DNA of 64,000 nucleotides from assembly GCA_030268105.1 (NCBI GenBank), contig BSDZ01000027.1, positions 189,001 through 253,000 on the forward strand, given 5' to 3'. The stretch is from Volvox africanus. Lineage: Eukaryota; Chlorophyta; Chlorophyceae; Chlamydomonadales; Volvocaceae. The notes beneath the pieces were generated by a model. It saw only the letters and a list, made by a program, of their open reading frames with translations, was not told the origin of the DNA and searched no databases. The position numbers and the translations under genes are program-made. Within the stretch, counting starts at the first letter, position 1, and every line of letters begins with the position of its first letter. Of the stretch, positions 33,201 through 45,150 are shown in pieces.

Positions 33201-36200
33201 CAAAACCCTCGCCACCGCCACCGCCGTCGCCACCACCACCCTCGCCACCGCCACCGCTGTCGCCCTTGCCACTACCGTCGCCACAACCGCCGTCGCCACC
33301 ACCGCCGTCGCCACCACCGCCGTTGCCACCTCCGCCGTCGCCACCACCACCCTCTCCACCGCCACCGCCGTCGCCACCACCGCCGTCGCCCTTGCCACCG
33401 CCGTCGCCACCACCGTCGTCGTCACCGCCGCCGTCGCCACCACCACCCTCGCCACCGCCGCCCTCGCCTCCACCGCCGTCGCCATCACCACCCTCACCAC
33501 CACCACCGTCGCCACCGCCGCCCTCGCCTCCACCACCCTCACCACCACCACCCTCGCCACCGCCGCCCTCGCCTCCACCACCCTCACCACCACATCCCTC
33601 GCCACCACCGCCGTCGCCACCACCATCCTCGCCACCGCCACCGCCGTCGCCCTTGCCACCGCCGTCGCCACCACCACCCTCGCCACCGCCACCGCCGTCG
33701 CCACCACCACCCTCGCCACCGCCGCCCTCGCCTCCACCACCCTCACCACCACCACCGTCGCCACCGCCGCCCTCGCCTCCACCAGCCTCACCACCACCAC
33801 CCTCGCCACCACCGCCGTCGCCACCACCACCATCTCCACCACCACCATCACCGCCACCGCCCATCAACTTGAAGGTTCCTTCTTCGCCATCGCTGCCTCT
33901 GGTGGGTTTGGCACCCCTTACGTTAAATTCCCCATACGTCTCTGGTTGTGTGTGCTCTGTACGGATGTACGGTTGTACGGTTGTACGGTGAATACCCTTA
34001 TGTCGATGATGATCCTGTGACCAGCTTGTCTGATCTGTACCCACAACCCATCCCCCTGATCAGGTCAAATCGCCGCCATCATCACCGCCCCTGCCGTCAC
34101 CCCGCCCGCCGCCGCCGTCTGCCCCTTCCGCCGATTGCCGTGTCAGCACCCTGGGATATCAGTGCATGACGACCAAGGTAAAAATATTGCCGTACAAATA
34201 TTGTAAGGACTTAGAACTTAGGACGATTAGACTCGCAACTGCACGTGTCCGTCAACGGTCTGGTCACATCTTGCGGGATGGGTGCTGCAATACACACGGG
34301 CTGCAGTCGTCATGTCTCATTACAATTCCGATGACGAATGGCGGATTCGGGTGACTGATTGCATGGCTTTTCTCGTGAAGGACTGACGCACGCACGCATG
34401 GCAGCAGCTTTGCTTGGTCTCGCCTGACCAGTACTGCTGTTGCCGCTCAGCTGCGTAAATCAACTGCATCTCACGGGCGCTGTCTCGGTGCGCACCTGTC
34501 TCTCGGTCCGAATGCCAGGTCTCATTTCTCGCCCTCTCATGCCCAATATTACCCATTTCCCCAGGGCAAGGTTACGGTGCACTGGAGCGTCAACACAACT
34601 TCCGCGCCTGCTGGGAACGGATGCACACCCAGCAAGCCCACCGTAGCCAGTGTAAGTGAGGGAGGCCGGGTTGGTGGCTTAGTTTGTCGGGACGGCGTCC
34701 TCATGAGGCCGCATCTAGTGCAAATGGGTCATCCGTAATGGGGCCGCAGCTGCAAATGGGTCATGCGTAACCACGCACCACGCCTAGAGCAGGACCATCT
34801 CAAACCACTTATCGTCTCACACTGATCGTGGCGATCTGCCCCCGTTGGAGGCCAAGCGTTAATCACCAACACCTCAACCAGAATGTACTCCATATGTGCT
34901 GATTGATTCGACAAATACGCAGCAGCGCAGTGAACACATGCGCGTGCGCACACACATACTGAGATATATATATATATATATATATAATAGGGTTTTAGGT
35001 ATATATATATACCTTAGGTATATATATATAATATAAAATATAATATAAAGGGTTACTGTGATATATATATATATAATATAAAGGGTTTATATTTAATAAA
35101 ACCCTAAAACTCTAAAATAATATAAAATAATGATATACTAAATAAATAATATAAAACCCCATATAAAACCCTATATATATATCACAGAATACATGGGGTT
35201 TTATGTTATTTGTTTAGTATATTATTATTACAAATTATTTTAGGGTTTTAGGGTTTTATTAAATATAAACCCTTTATATTATTTATATTTATATTTATTA
35301 TTATTCATATATGTATATATAGGGTTTTCGTGTTTTTATGCGCATATACATGCACTCCATCCTTGTCCTCGCGGTTCAAAACCTACCTTTCGTCCTACTG
35401 GTGTTACCCCGTCCCCCCAGTCCGCCACGATTGCCCAGTACGGCACCCTTCACATGGCCGTACAGGCTAATATTACCGGTATGTGACTCCGTAGCATGTA
35501 AGGACCTGAGTTGTCGATCCCACCTGGGAGGGAAATCCAAATCCAAGTCCCTAGTGTCCAATCCCTGGTGTCAAACAGTAAAATGTCGAATTACCGCAAA
35601 TGGGGGCGCAGCGTACGTTACTCATCCTCGCTCCAGTTTTCACTATCCCTGGAGCCAATCAATTACGCACTAGGAGCCATCTAAGAAGGCCATTTCCCCG
35701 ATCTGAACTGGACAGCCAATTTCCGCGGCCGCTGATCTTCGAAGCGCTCAGTCTGTCTGTCCGTTCTCTGTGCATTTCATCCCATCCGCTTTCCCCTCTT
35801 CCTTCTCACTTATCCTCCTCCTGGCCCTGCCCCTCACCCGGCTCGTGCACAGGCTACGTCGCCATCGGGGTCCTTGGGCGGTCCCTTCCGCACATGTTCC
35901 CCAGCGACATTGTGTTTGGATACGCCACCAGCTCCAGAGCCTACATCCAGACATTCTATGCAAACGTAAGTGAGATGACGGTTGAGACGTAGTGCAGGTG
36001 GAAGAGCTTGAGGCAGCGAAGCCTGTCTCTTCCAAAAGGCGCTTTTTTGCCGCAAAGCGTCCTTCATGATGTTCCGCTCAAACGCTGTCTCTCCTACTGC
36101 TCCCTTGCCTACTGCCGTACTCGTGGACGTTACCCCTCCTGGTTTCCCTCTTGGCAACCTTTCTCCCCGGGACCCTGGGCCGCTGCCCCTTCAGTCTGAA

Positions 36201-37423
36201 GCTTTAAGTGCTGAGAAACAATACCCGCCGCCGGGCAGCTCCTCGTGGGCATACGACATGGGAGTATCTCAGAGCTCGTCCAACGGCGTCTCCACCACCA
36301 CCATCTGCTTCAGTCGCCGACTGCTGGACAACCGGACCATGGTGTCGCAGACGCTGCGGACTGGTAAGGGAAAAGAGTGGAGGGAAGGAATGAATGAAGG
36401 GCGATGAAATTGGGGTTGCTCGAAGACCAGTTGTTGACTATTGGTTTTCATGTCCTCCTCATGCTCCCTCCTCTGTGCACCCTTATTTCAGATGGCCTTA
36501 AGAACACCACTTTCATTTGGGCGGTCAGTTCCGTGGACGGCTTCAAGGAACACGCCCCCGCCAACCGAGGGGGCTTCTATCTCAACCTGGGACTGGCAGG
36601 TAGGGAACGGAGGCGGTGAATGCTGCGCGATGCTGCTAGCTACGTGGTCGCGGAATGCATGCGGCAGGGACAGGGACATGAAGAAACACTGCCATCACCC
36701 GCACGGGGTAAAGGGAAGGCAGGAGTAGTAGAGGGAAGAACACGCGCATTTGGTATTCGCGATTTCATGGGATTGCAAGGTAGGAGAGCAGGCGGGTTGT
36801 CCACACAGGGGCAAGGAAAGGGTGCGAAATAGCTTAATGGCGTGCTATCGGGTTACGTATCTAAGAAGTTCGTCGATTCTGTGCGGCGTTCCGGAAGCTT
36901 CCGCCACAGTATACAAAATTTTGGATGGCGGCTTGTGCGTATTTGACTTCGTTTCAGCAACGTCTTCTTTGTTGGCGTTGCCGCCGCTGCAATGGATCCC
37001 CACCTTCACCCCAACCATGCTGCTGCACCTGTGTAGCTAATAGCTATTAGCAATCTTATGCCTTTTCCACCTGCCTGCCGGTTGCCGCTTGCCGGCTGCC
37101 TGCCGTTTGACCATTCGTGCGCATGTATCCGTTCATGTCTACCCCCAGGGAGGCCGCAACCACCTGCGTCGCCGCGGCCTGCACCAAAGCCACGCAGCCC
37201 ACCACCGGTGCAGAAGCCACCGCCACTTCGTCGTTCCCCACCGCCCGTCCGCCGCTCTCCCCCATTCCGCCGCCCGCCCCCTACCCGCCGCTCTCCCCCA
37301 TTTCGCCGTCCACCTCCTACCCGCCGCTCTCCCCCATTTCGCCGCCCACCTCCTACCCGCCGCTCTCCCCCATTTCGCCGCCCACCTCCTACCCGCCGCT
37401 CTCCACCTCCCAAGCGCCAGTAG
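30260..37423 (+). CDS. gene C: secreted DOMON protein with very long Pro-rich spacer
   Basis: Exons: 30260-30453 (MTYIAASYCLCILWCTLNLA signal, then YPIYWYN, QCDSHPEQE and SPHGSPQKDR), 30574-30655 (AFFDSQTTSLSSRLCPGKGY), 32093-32181, 32588-32695, Pro-rich 32898-33901, 34064-34177 (STLGYQCMTTK), 34565-34651 (VTVHWSVNTTSAPAGNG), 35421-35478 (IAQYGTLHMAVQANITG), 35853-35965 (LPHMFPSDIVFGY), 36195-36363 (TTTICFSRRLLDNR), 36492-36599 (FIWAVSSVDGFKEH...GGFYLNL), terminal 37149-37423. Phases join from 32093 on. Between 30655 and 32093 the phase needs one more exon (92 nt in B, 89 nt in A), which I could not find. Either it is diverged or the gene is damaged there. One DOMON retains Met and His. The C-terminus is an Arg/Pro repeat tail, with no b561. 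Confidence 0.82.
31819..31866. repeat. dispersed repeat, copy in an intron of gene C
   Basis: About 48 bp closely matching 60039-60086 (starts GATCCGGCAAATTCC, ends near GGGTGCTGAACCA). It is probably a fragment of an interspersed element; its full extent is not visible. Confidence 0.55.
32898..33901 (+). repeat. 1-kb exon coding for about 334 residues, mostly SPPPP repeats
   Basis: One exon of gene C, flanked by ATGGCAG and CTG|gtgggt, made almost wholly of Ser-Pro(2-5) units with rare Lys, Leu or His interruptions. It encodes an extended, presumably hydroxylated and glycosylated rod (family knowledge of volvocine wall proteins). The spacer is several times longer than the matching exon of A (203 nt) or B (125 nt). 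Confidence 0.85.
34965..35070. repeat. TA-rich microsatellite left of the foldback element
   Basis: Runs of TA broken by copies of AGGGTTTTAGG-type sequence, in the intron of gene C between exons 34651 and 35421. Confidence 0.8.
35074..35281. repeat. foldback element with 88-bp inverted arms
   Basis: Left arm 35074-35161 and right arm 35194-35281 are reverse complements with about ten mismatches, around a 32-bp spacer. Both arms contain tandem CCCTAAAA (TTTTAGGG) telomere-like units. The pair lies in one intron of gene C, so the transcript could form a long hairpin before splicing. It may be a MITE-like or foldback insertion, or an inverted duplication. Confidence 0.85.
37268..37411 (+). repeat. 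36-bp repeat coding for RRPPPTRRSPPF in the gene C tail
   Basis: Four near-identical 36-bp units, each giving 12 residues (RRPPPTRRSPPF), run up to the end of gene C (PKRQ, stop at 37421-37423). The tail is strongly basic. Confidence 0.88.
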
Positions 37424-37448
37424 TGGCGCCTTCCCTGGCATGGGGATT

Positions 37449-38036
37449 TCAATGCTTGCCTATGTGGCCTAGATAGCTTACACGGCATGGATAATAAGTC
37501 TCGCTCAATATTAAGGCAACCGAAAAGATGAAGAACAGAACGATGACACGTATGCAGCAGGTATGACCATCCGCCGGTGGCTCCGTCAGCAGCGGCCGCC
37601 GCCCCTTCAATTGGACTTTCACGCATTTAGCAGCAGCAGCAGCAGCAGGTTGTTTCAGATTGGCGCCCCCTCTTATGTACTGTCGTACCTGTTTATTAGC
37701 GGCTTCCTTAGTGTTGCATACATTTAGCTGTGATGCTTCATGTTGGCCGCTTGGGCCCAGCAGATTGACAAATTCAACTACGTGCACGTTTGGCCTGTTA
37801 TGGATCCATATGTGGTTTGCCATTTGTTGTGAGTGACACTCAGCGTAGCGGTGAGTTGCAGGATGATGTGAAGCCGCGGAGGGTGTGTGACCACCTATCT
37901 CCGATTCCCACAAGTTGTGTATTAAGAGGCCGCAATAGGCCCCCGAAAGTAAGTTACTTGGTTGTCTGGTGCCTGGATGCGTGGGGCCGCGGCAACAGCT
38001 GCTCCAGCCTGACTGGTGTTTGATGGACTGAGACAC
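37449..38036 (-). CDS. uncertain ORF convergent with gene C
   Basis: A 195-codon minus-strand frame ending 26 bp from the gene C stop. It contains VVEFVNLLGPSGQHEASQL and a C-terminal hydrophobic stretch (IRVIVLFFIFSVALIL) that could span a membrane. Codon bias is weaker than in recognised genes and there is no family match. It may be real or simply an open frame over the 3' region of gene C. Confidence 0.25.
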   Translation of the reverse strand: MSQSIKHQSGWSSCCRGPTHPGTRQPSNLLSGAYCGLLIHNLWESEIGGHTPSAASHHPATHRYAECHSQQMANHIWIHNRPNVHVVEFVNLLGPSGQHEASQLNVCNTKEAANKQVRQYIRGGANLKQPAAAAAAKCVKVQLKGRRPLLTEPPADGHTCCIRVIVLFFIFSVALILSETYYPCRVSYLGHIGKH

Positions 38037-39409
38037 GCTGCGACAGCGAGGTCAGTGGAGATACGTTAAATAATCGAGAGCATATTCACACGATGCAGTT
38101 TCAATCATCCCCCTGCCTTGCTGCGATTCCCGGCAGGCAACCCTCCTGCAGCTGGAGGCAGATACGCGCTAAGACATATCTATGCGCACATATAGGCATG
38201 CCCACTCATAAATACATGCCAGGTTCAGTGGATGTCCGGATTTATGTTTTTAGTGCGATGCGTTCCTAGGAGGGGAAAGTGATGATGCTAGGTGCGTCAG
38301 GTTAAGACTGATCCGGCCTTTCTGGAAGGTGTCTGTGGCGCGCATGTGGTCAAGTTGGCGCTCCGCTCTCCTCCCCATCTCGCCTGATTGATTGGTTTGG
38401 CAAAACGGATCCACATTGAGATGACCGGGTGGACACTGCGTGTGTGTGATGCAGTGACGGACCCCCCCCCAATGGAAGGATCATGTCCGGAGGGTATCAC
38501 GAACTCGCCGCGTCTCGCAACTGAAGGAGGGGGGTGTACGTGGCGGGCATCTGGCTTGCAGCGCGCGGCATCTGAATATCGAAATCGTGATATTCAAATA
38601 CCGATATTGCCCCTCCGTTGGGATATTTAGGAATACGTGAAACGATATCCACAGCCGCCAGGTGCTGAACTCCATCTGAGGCCCTCCAGGTGATAAGGCC
38701 CTCCTATCTGTCATGCATGGTGGCATTCCGTGTGTCAGTTCGTGAAATCGGCGCGTTTCTATATCCGCGGTCCAACATCCGAACGAATTTTAATTTATAG
38801 ATGTGTCATTTTTTGAAGGTTGCACCAACAACACGGAGGTAGCGTTTTGCTTAGATCGCTTAGTGTACCGTAAAAAAAGCAGCCCTGCAACGCATGGACA
38901 AAAGACGAATTCCAATTTTCCCCAACCGCCCTCATTCGTGTCTCATGATGTGCTGGTCTCACCCGACCAAGCCGCAAGTAAGGACGTACATCGCACCCTA
39001 CTGGGCGATGACGAACGCTCCCCATTCCCCACTCCTCCCACTCCGATTCAACCTCTTTATTGATTGTCAGTATCAGTATCAGTACCGGGGAATGTGCCCC
39101 CCTCAAAAATCCTTCCCCTATTTGTCACATCCACAAAGGCCCACATTTCACCTTAGATACCTGGCGCAAATAACGTCTGATGGAAAAAACCCTAACTGTG
39201 CGATGATACTCAGCCCAGGGGATTACGCTCTGAAACCCTAAACAGCGCCACAAGTTTCAGTCGCGCACAATAAATTTGCATCCTAGTTAGGCCCCTTCCC
39301 CCAGTCCATCGGCATACTATAGCTTAGGTGCACACGACGATATCCCAGCAGTACATCTAACCTTTCCCTGCTGCTTCTAACCGGTAAATGCTAATTGCTA
39401 ACCGCCATG
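38037..39409. other. spacer without recognisable genes
   Basis: Only short frames without bias. A few AAACCCTAA-like motifs occur near 39190-39240. Nothing else is recognised. Confidence 0.4.
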
Positions 39410-42373
39410 TTAGCCCGCCTCCGGCAACAATGCAGCGATCAGAAGCGGCAGCAACGACCCAACTGCCAGCCACAAAAGCGGTAAACTCGTCCCGCACCCT
39501 CTACCAACGCCACCCACATGGAACGTTTCTTCCTCGGTCAGCACTGCGCCCTCAACATTTGTCAAGTGTTTATCCAGGCCCATATCAGTCGCCGCCACCG
39601 TCGGGGCCGCCGCCGCCAAAGCCGCTGGCAGTATATGCTGCGTTGCCGCCGCCAAAAACGTCCCTCCCGAGAACAGAACGGCGAGAGCTACCACCTGGCC
39701 ACTGACACCGTTACCGCTGGCGGACGGATCATCAGCCGTCCCCCTGCCCGTACCTTGGAGAAGCATACCGAGGAAGTAGTAGGCGGCCAGGGCAGCCAGA
39801 GGCGCAGAGGCGCTGAAGCCCAGAAGTGCTGAGGGGGCCGAGAGGAGTCAAGAGGAAGGCAAGCGATAAACGGAGACGTGTACGGCGACATGCAAATCCA
39901 AGCAGGCTGTGCTGCCCTCCGTACAAAGTGAGAGATCTCACCGACTGGGAGGAGGGAGGGTGGGGCTGCGGCAGGAGGGAGGTCCGGCGCCCTGGGTAGC
40001 TTCAGATTAACACCAATCATGCAGTACAACAAAAGACACGTTGCTCCCGGACATAATCGTACCTGGGATGGTATCTCACACGTTGTGTAATTATGACACG
40101 TTCAGGACGTACGAATGTGTTGATTCGTTGATGCGCTAGTGGAAATTCAGCTTTATTTAACGGCAGGTCAAGAAGGTTGAGGGGCCGGATGGGCCTCTTG
40201 TAAACCGCCACTGCCGACGCCGCTGCCGTCGCTGCCGTACCTTGCAGTACCGCGCCCCGCCGCCATCCCGCCTCTCTGAGGTACGTCGTAAGGCCCAAAG
40301 TGACCGGCAGCTTGTGCATCATAATAGCGGCTGCCACGCTCAAACTGAGTGCCGAGGGGCCGCCGCCACCGCCGCCACCAAGGCTCGCCGCCCCAATCGC
40401 CAGACCGTCTGCAGCTGCAGTTTGCGCATGAGTGTGTATGTATGTCAGTGAGTGTGCGTGCGTGCGTTACGGAAGGTGACAAACTGAAGTTGGTTTAGTT
40501 AGTTGGTAATTGACTGGAAGAGCATGAAACACAAAGATGGAACCAACATCATATTGTATTGGTTCCGGAGCTCGAGTTCATGGGTTTGCAGCGGAGACAA
40601 CCCACCCTCGCACCCGAGTGAATCAGCAGACCTCCAAGAGCCAGCTTCGCGGAGGACACACCGCCGCCGCTGGTGACGGAGCCAGGGGTGGCTAAAGATG
40701 AGGAAGCGGCAATAGCGGCGCCGCCGCTGCCGTTGCCGTTGCCGCTGCCGTCGCCGTCGCCGACGCCGCTGGCAGCATGGGAAGAGGACGGCGGGCTTGC
40801 AGCGCACCCAGGCTTCGGCAGTGCTGATGCTGGGACCACCCCCTCCAATGCACAACTGAATGACACATGTGCCGATGGAGCAGCAGCAGCAGCAGCACCA
40901 TCACCATCACCACCACCACCACCACCAGCTGCTGACAGGGTTCCGCCGTGCCGCCGGGTGAGCTCCATGCTACCGGTAACTCCCGACGACACTGCCACGG
41001 CTGTCGCCGCAACTGACGGACCTGAAGGGAACCGAACCGTCGACATTTCCGCATCGGCCGCAGCCGCTGACGGCAGGGCGCTATAGCCACCATCCCAACG
41101 CCGCCGCCAGCCCGCGCTGCTGCGGCCGTAGCCGCTGCCTTCAGGCCCCCGGTCTCGATCTCCTGTCCCGACCCCTTCGCTGCCGCCAGCGGCCGTTGGT
41201 GCTGCAGTCGCTACATATATTGCTGTTGCTGCAGGTGCATGGGTATGGCCATCCCCCTGAAGCCATAACTGCAGAGCCAACATACAAACAAAACCCGCCA
41301 GCAGCCCGGCCCCAGCGGACCACTCCGGTAACCCGGAACCCTAGGCCCATTGACCAAGGGGAGGGGTGATGGGGATGATGGGACGCCCATGATGGGACAG
41401 GAACCGATCAGCTCCAAGATGTACGAGAAGGAAACGAGTAACTAAACGGCGGAGAGAGTTTAGGGGTACGACGAAAAAGACTGAGCGGGATGTCATTTTT
41501 TCTGTGCAAGCTACACGGTGGTACTTATAATAAGTGGCGTTAAGGGATTGTAATGCCGCAGACATAAAGACTGATAGAGAGAGATGGCGCCAAGAAAGTT
41601 GTGATGGACGACGCAGACGACAGAGGTGTGCAATCCGGGTCTCCAACCCCAGCTCGGCCTGCCCATCCTACCCTGCCTCACCCCTCCCGGCTCGCCCTCC
41701 ACGAAGGTGATGAATCCCTCGGGCACCACCACCCCCAATCCGCTGCCCAGCATAAGCCCCGCAGAGAGCATTCGCAGGGAAGGGCCCTGCAGGCAGGAGA
41801 GGGCCGTCGCCGTTCCGCGGAATGTAAATCCAAAGTGTTTGGATATATTTCAGGCAAGGGTGTTGGGGCACAGAAAGAGATGTGTGGAGAGACAGAAAGA
41901 GATGTGTGGAGTGTTGTTTCCATGTCCACGGTGGAAGGTAACCGCTACCTCCAGGCTACAGCACACCCGAGCTATGCTCTCATGCATGGCTTTCTCAGTT
42001 ACTTGGTGGTATCAGAGACAAACGAGCGCTTGTGGAACATTCCGTGCAGCCAAGTGCCGGGCTGCTGTGACAGCTGTCCAGGCCGGCTTAATCCATCGCA
42101 CATCTATCCAGGAGATGCACGCTTTCACAAAAAGCAGCAGCGGCAATAGCGGCAGCAGCAGGAGCTATAACTCAGTCACAGAGTCAGCAGAAGAATCCCT
42201 CAAGAAGTACCTGCCTGCAACAATGCTGCAATTCTCGTCGCAGGTGCCGCCTTTCCAGCGGGCGAGGGGACCCACCAACACACGGGCGGTAGGCCTGTGA
42301 GCATGGCGCCAGCGAAGAGGACCAGACAGGTGGCCCACAGCGCACCCGCACCCTCCGAGACTGAGCTCGCCAT
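39410..42373 (-). CDS. ZIP-family metal transporter, ZIP9 (SLC39A9)-like
   Basis: Predicted to move Zn2+ (or related divalent metals) toward the cytosol, usually at the Golgi or plasma membrane. Located exons: start ATG 42373 (MASSVSEGAGALWATCLVLF first membrane span), 41786-41682 (LSAGLMLGSGLGVVVPEGF), 41340-40614 (LLAGFVCMLALQLWLQGDG, then a loop of about 210 Gly/Ser/Ala-rich residues, then LALGGLLIHS), 40414-40241 (AADGLAIGAA, then AAAIMMHKLPVTLGLTTYL) and 39828-39410 (LLGFSASAPLAALAAYYFLG and LAVLFSGGTFLAAATQHILP, stop). The metal-site signatures HSAADG (split across an intron) and MMHKLP match the ZIP9 branch rather than other ZIPs. The joint between exon 1 and 41786 is out of phase, so a small exon is missing. 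The long low-complexity loop is a lineage feature. Confidence 0.85.
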
Positions 42374-44956
42374 TGCGTGGACTGCCGTAGGTGCTGATGC
42401 TATAATTACGGTCGGGGTCGAAGACGCAGTGGTGGCCACTGGAAGCGCCACCGTTGAAACAAAAACCCTTCGCCGGAAGTAAGACTGTGTCCCGGACGAA
42501 TATCTAGTCCGTATAGGGCTTGCAAAGTGGCTTGGCGAGGGCAGTCTCCGATTGTGAATGCCAACCGACCGTGCGCTTGGCAGCAAATTAACAGCTTTCT
42601 TCCGAACAAAATGATGCGCCGAAAACGGCGGTAAGGTGTTGCAACGAACGCATAGTATACGCCGGCCAGGGCCCGGCATTAGAACGGGGGGACCAAGGTA
42701 CAAACAAACGGGTACCTATATTCAGTTAAATCATTGACTATCGTAAAGCTCTAACTAATAAATTCATAAGGCGAGATGTGTGCGATGAAGTAATCTGTCG
42801 GAACCAGACCTGGACGTAGTAATGTCCTGCACCCTTGCTCGTAGGTCAATACGCACCGGAGGCTGAACTTCAATTGTCCATTCTGAGTTATTGGGCTAAA
42901 TTATTTGCGTTCTCTCTGTCTCCTCCATATCCTGCTTCATCTTGGTCCTTTGAGCCTCCTTGCTCGCCTCGCCTTACGAGCTCTTGAATCTGGTAATCAC
43001 CACCGTCAACACTTTACAAATCAGATTGTAGAAGGCTTCATCCTGAGCTGCGTTTTATCCTAATATAGATCTATTCAACACAAAGCTGTCTTATGCCTGC
43101 TGGTTAACCTCTCGTCCTCTATTAGCGAGTATACATAAATTCACATTAAGGATCATAGTTATTGTTTGGATACACCGGTACCCTGGCTCGGGCGACATTA
43201 ATTCCTTTCAGCAGGGGCTCAAAATCGCAATACAAGATACGTTCAACAAGAGAGGAGGTTGATTAAGCATAATATATTCTTATTTGTGAGAGGCTTGTTT
43301 TCAGTCGTGGACCAAGGCTAAGTATTTTTCCTTGCTAAACAAAACATTAAAAGGATTAAAGCATGTTAGCTCCTGCTACGAGACTTTTGCCATTTCTGTT
43401 ACAGATTGGCTGTGCTCTAACGGCCTGACCGAAGAAAGGTCGTTCCGAACCAAAGGAAAGAAAATAACGTAGCAGAGCGACAGGCGGGTGATGCGACCTC
43501 CAGGGTGGGAGGGCAGGGCGCAAGCTGAACAACAAAAGCAAGATAAGTAATAAAGCCAGCAAGCGCTAATTATAGCGAACCTGAGGACACGGATCGCCCT
43601 CCTCGAGTCGTACCACTCATCGGACGTAAGGTCCTGCACCGTAGCTAACCCGGCTTAAGCTACGCATAGCCCGCATTAGAAGTTACACATCGGAAATCTT
43701 GGTTGTACGGTAGCCGATATCTAGTTTGAACAGGTGGATGGACGGTCAGACCCGAACGGGTAGGCCCAAGCCCCACCATGCCGTTCTCGCTTGGGCCCCG
43801 CCCAAAAAGAGCCGGACCCCGGGTGCCGTACACTAAGGCGTCCCAAGGGTTCCTTGACCGTTCTGTAGCCCTTAGACTGCATGATACAGTTATGTTTATG
43901 TTCCGTGTTTGACAACAACGCAGGTAAGTGCAATACATAAGCTGCCCCTTCCATCACGGCGTCCGCCGTCGCCCACATGCTTTCCAGTTGCGGTGGCGTG
44001 GCGCCCTATCATCAGGCTGCCCCCCCAGAGCGTGCGGGAGCCTCACTCCAAGCGAGAGGTGGGAGATGGAACTGCTTGATCTGCTGCCACCCAGTGGCAT
44101 CAGGCCTTGAGAACGCCCAGGCTAGTTAAGAGTGCCGCTGGCCTGGTCAATATCGCGTAACTGCTCAAAAGCTGTTAGCCGTCTGCCAGGAGCTAGCTGC
44201 GCGTGTGGAAGCCACTACTGCGGGAAAGTTCACCCGCCCTTGGGACAACTCCCTCATCAGGAGCGGCGGCGATACAAGGACGTTGCCACATATGCGGGTG
44301 GATGCTGGCCAGATGGCGGATACAAAAAGGGCTACGTTTTTCCAGGATTGTGAACTGACGCCTCTCTTACGCAGGAGGCTTTCAACGGAGCACTCGTCGG
44401 TTGAAGGTTGACTCATACATGGAAAGGTCTACCACCTTTCGGTAGCAGCTATCGGCACTGATGGGCTGCTTATCCAGCATCCACCATGCACACGTTCCGC
44501 AACCTTATCTGCTACCACCCCCACTTTGTAACTTACAATGCCCCGGCGTCGCTGGGATTTGGAGGGCGTGGGATGCATGCGCGGATGCTCATCACGTGGC
44601 AGAGGCCTCCAAAGTCGCATCAATTCCCAAGATATCTAAAACACGTGGCTTTAACGCGGCAAACAAGGCAACTAAACACCTTTCCTCCTGAATTTGCTGA
44701 TAACCCATCCATTGCATTTCTCCTTGTCTGGGAAGACCGCGAGCCTGCAAAACATCACGGTGCTGTGCTGCTCGTATCGGCGAAAAGCAAAATATTTGCC
44801 AGGTAAATCAAGGAAAGCTGCCACCCGCTTCGTTCATGTATGGCCTCCTCTCTATAGGCAATCGGTGTACGAGCCAACGCTTCATGAATGTCGCGGTGCG
44901 GTCCTTCCTTTCCTCTTTCTTTTCCTTCCTCCGTTCTCTCCCGCTTTATCCTTCAG
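42374..44956. other. region without a resolved gene
   Basis: The first part should contain the ZIP9-like promoter. 42700-43350 is AT-rich. 43660-44420 has several overlapping frames on both strands, none with convincing bias or domains. No RNA gene is recognised. Confidence 0.4.
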
Positions 44957-45150
44957 CCGTACTGACACCAACTCCCGACGCGGCCAGCACCGCCGCCCGC
45001 CGGAGTGCCCGCAATCCCGCCGTCATCACCTTTGACGGCAGCGAGGCACAGTGCCTGCATCACACGGGCCCCACATTCCAGCAGCACCTCTTCCTCCGCC
45101 TGCACGTCAACATCCCAAGACAGGCACAAATTGGACGTGGCAGAATGTAA
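44957..45150 (+). CDS. possible exon of an unrecognised gene
   Basis: After a TTCAG acceptor the plus strand reads AVLTPTPDAASTAARRSARN, then PAVITFDGSEAQCLHHTGP and QQHLFLRLHVNIPRQ, with strong GC3 bias. The 3' boundary and partner exons are not resolved, and no family is recognised. Confidence 0.35.

Noticed and set aside
32752..34044. 430-codon Gly-rich and 343-codon Val/Ala-rich minus-strand frames
   Set aside because: They are the antisense of the SPPPP exon of gene C. The repeat composition keeps all frames open, and only the plus frame joins in phase to neighbouring exons.
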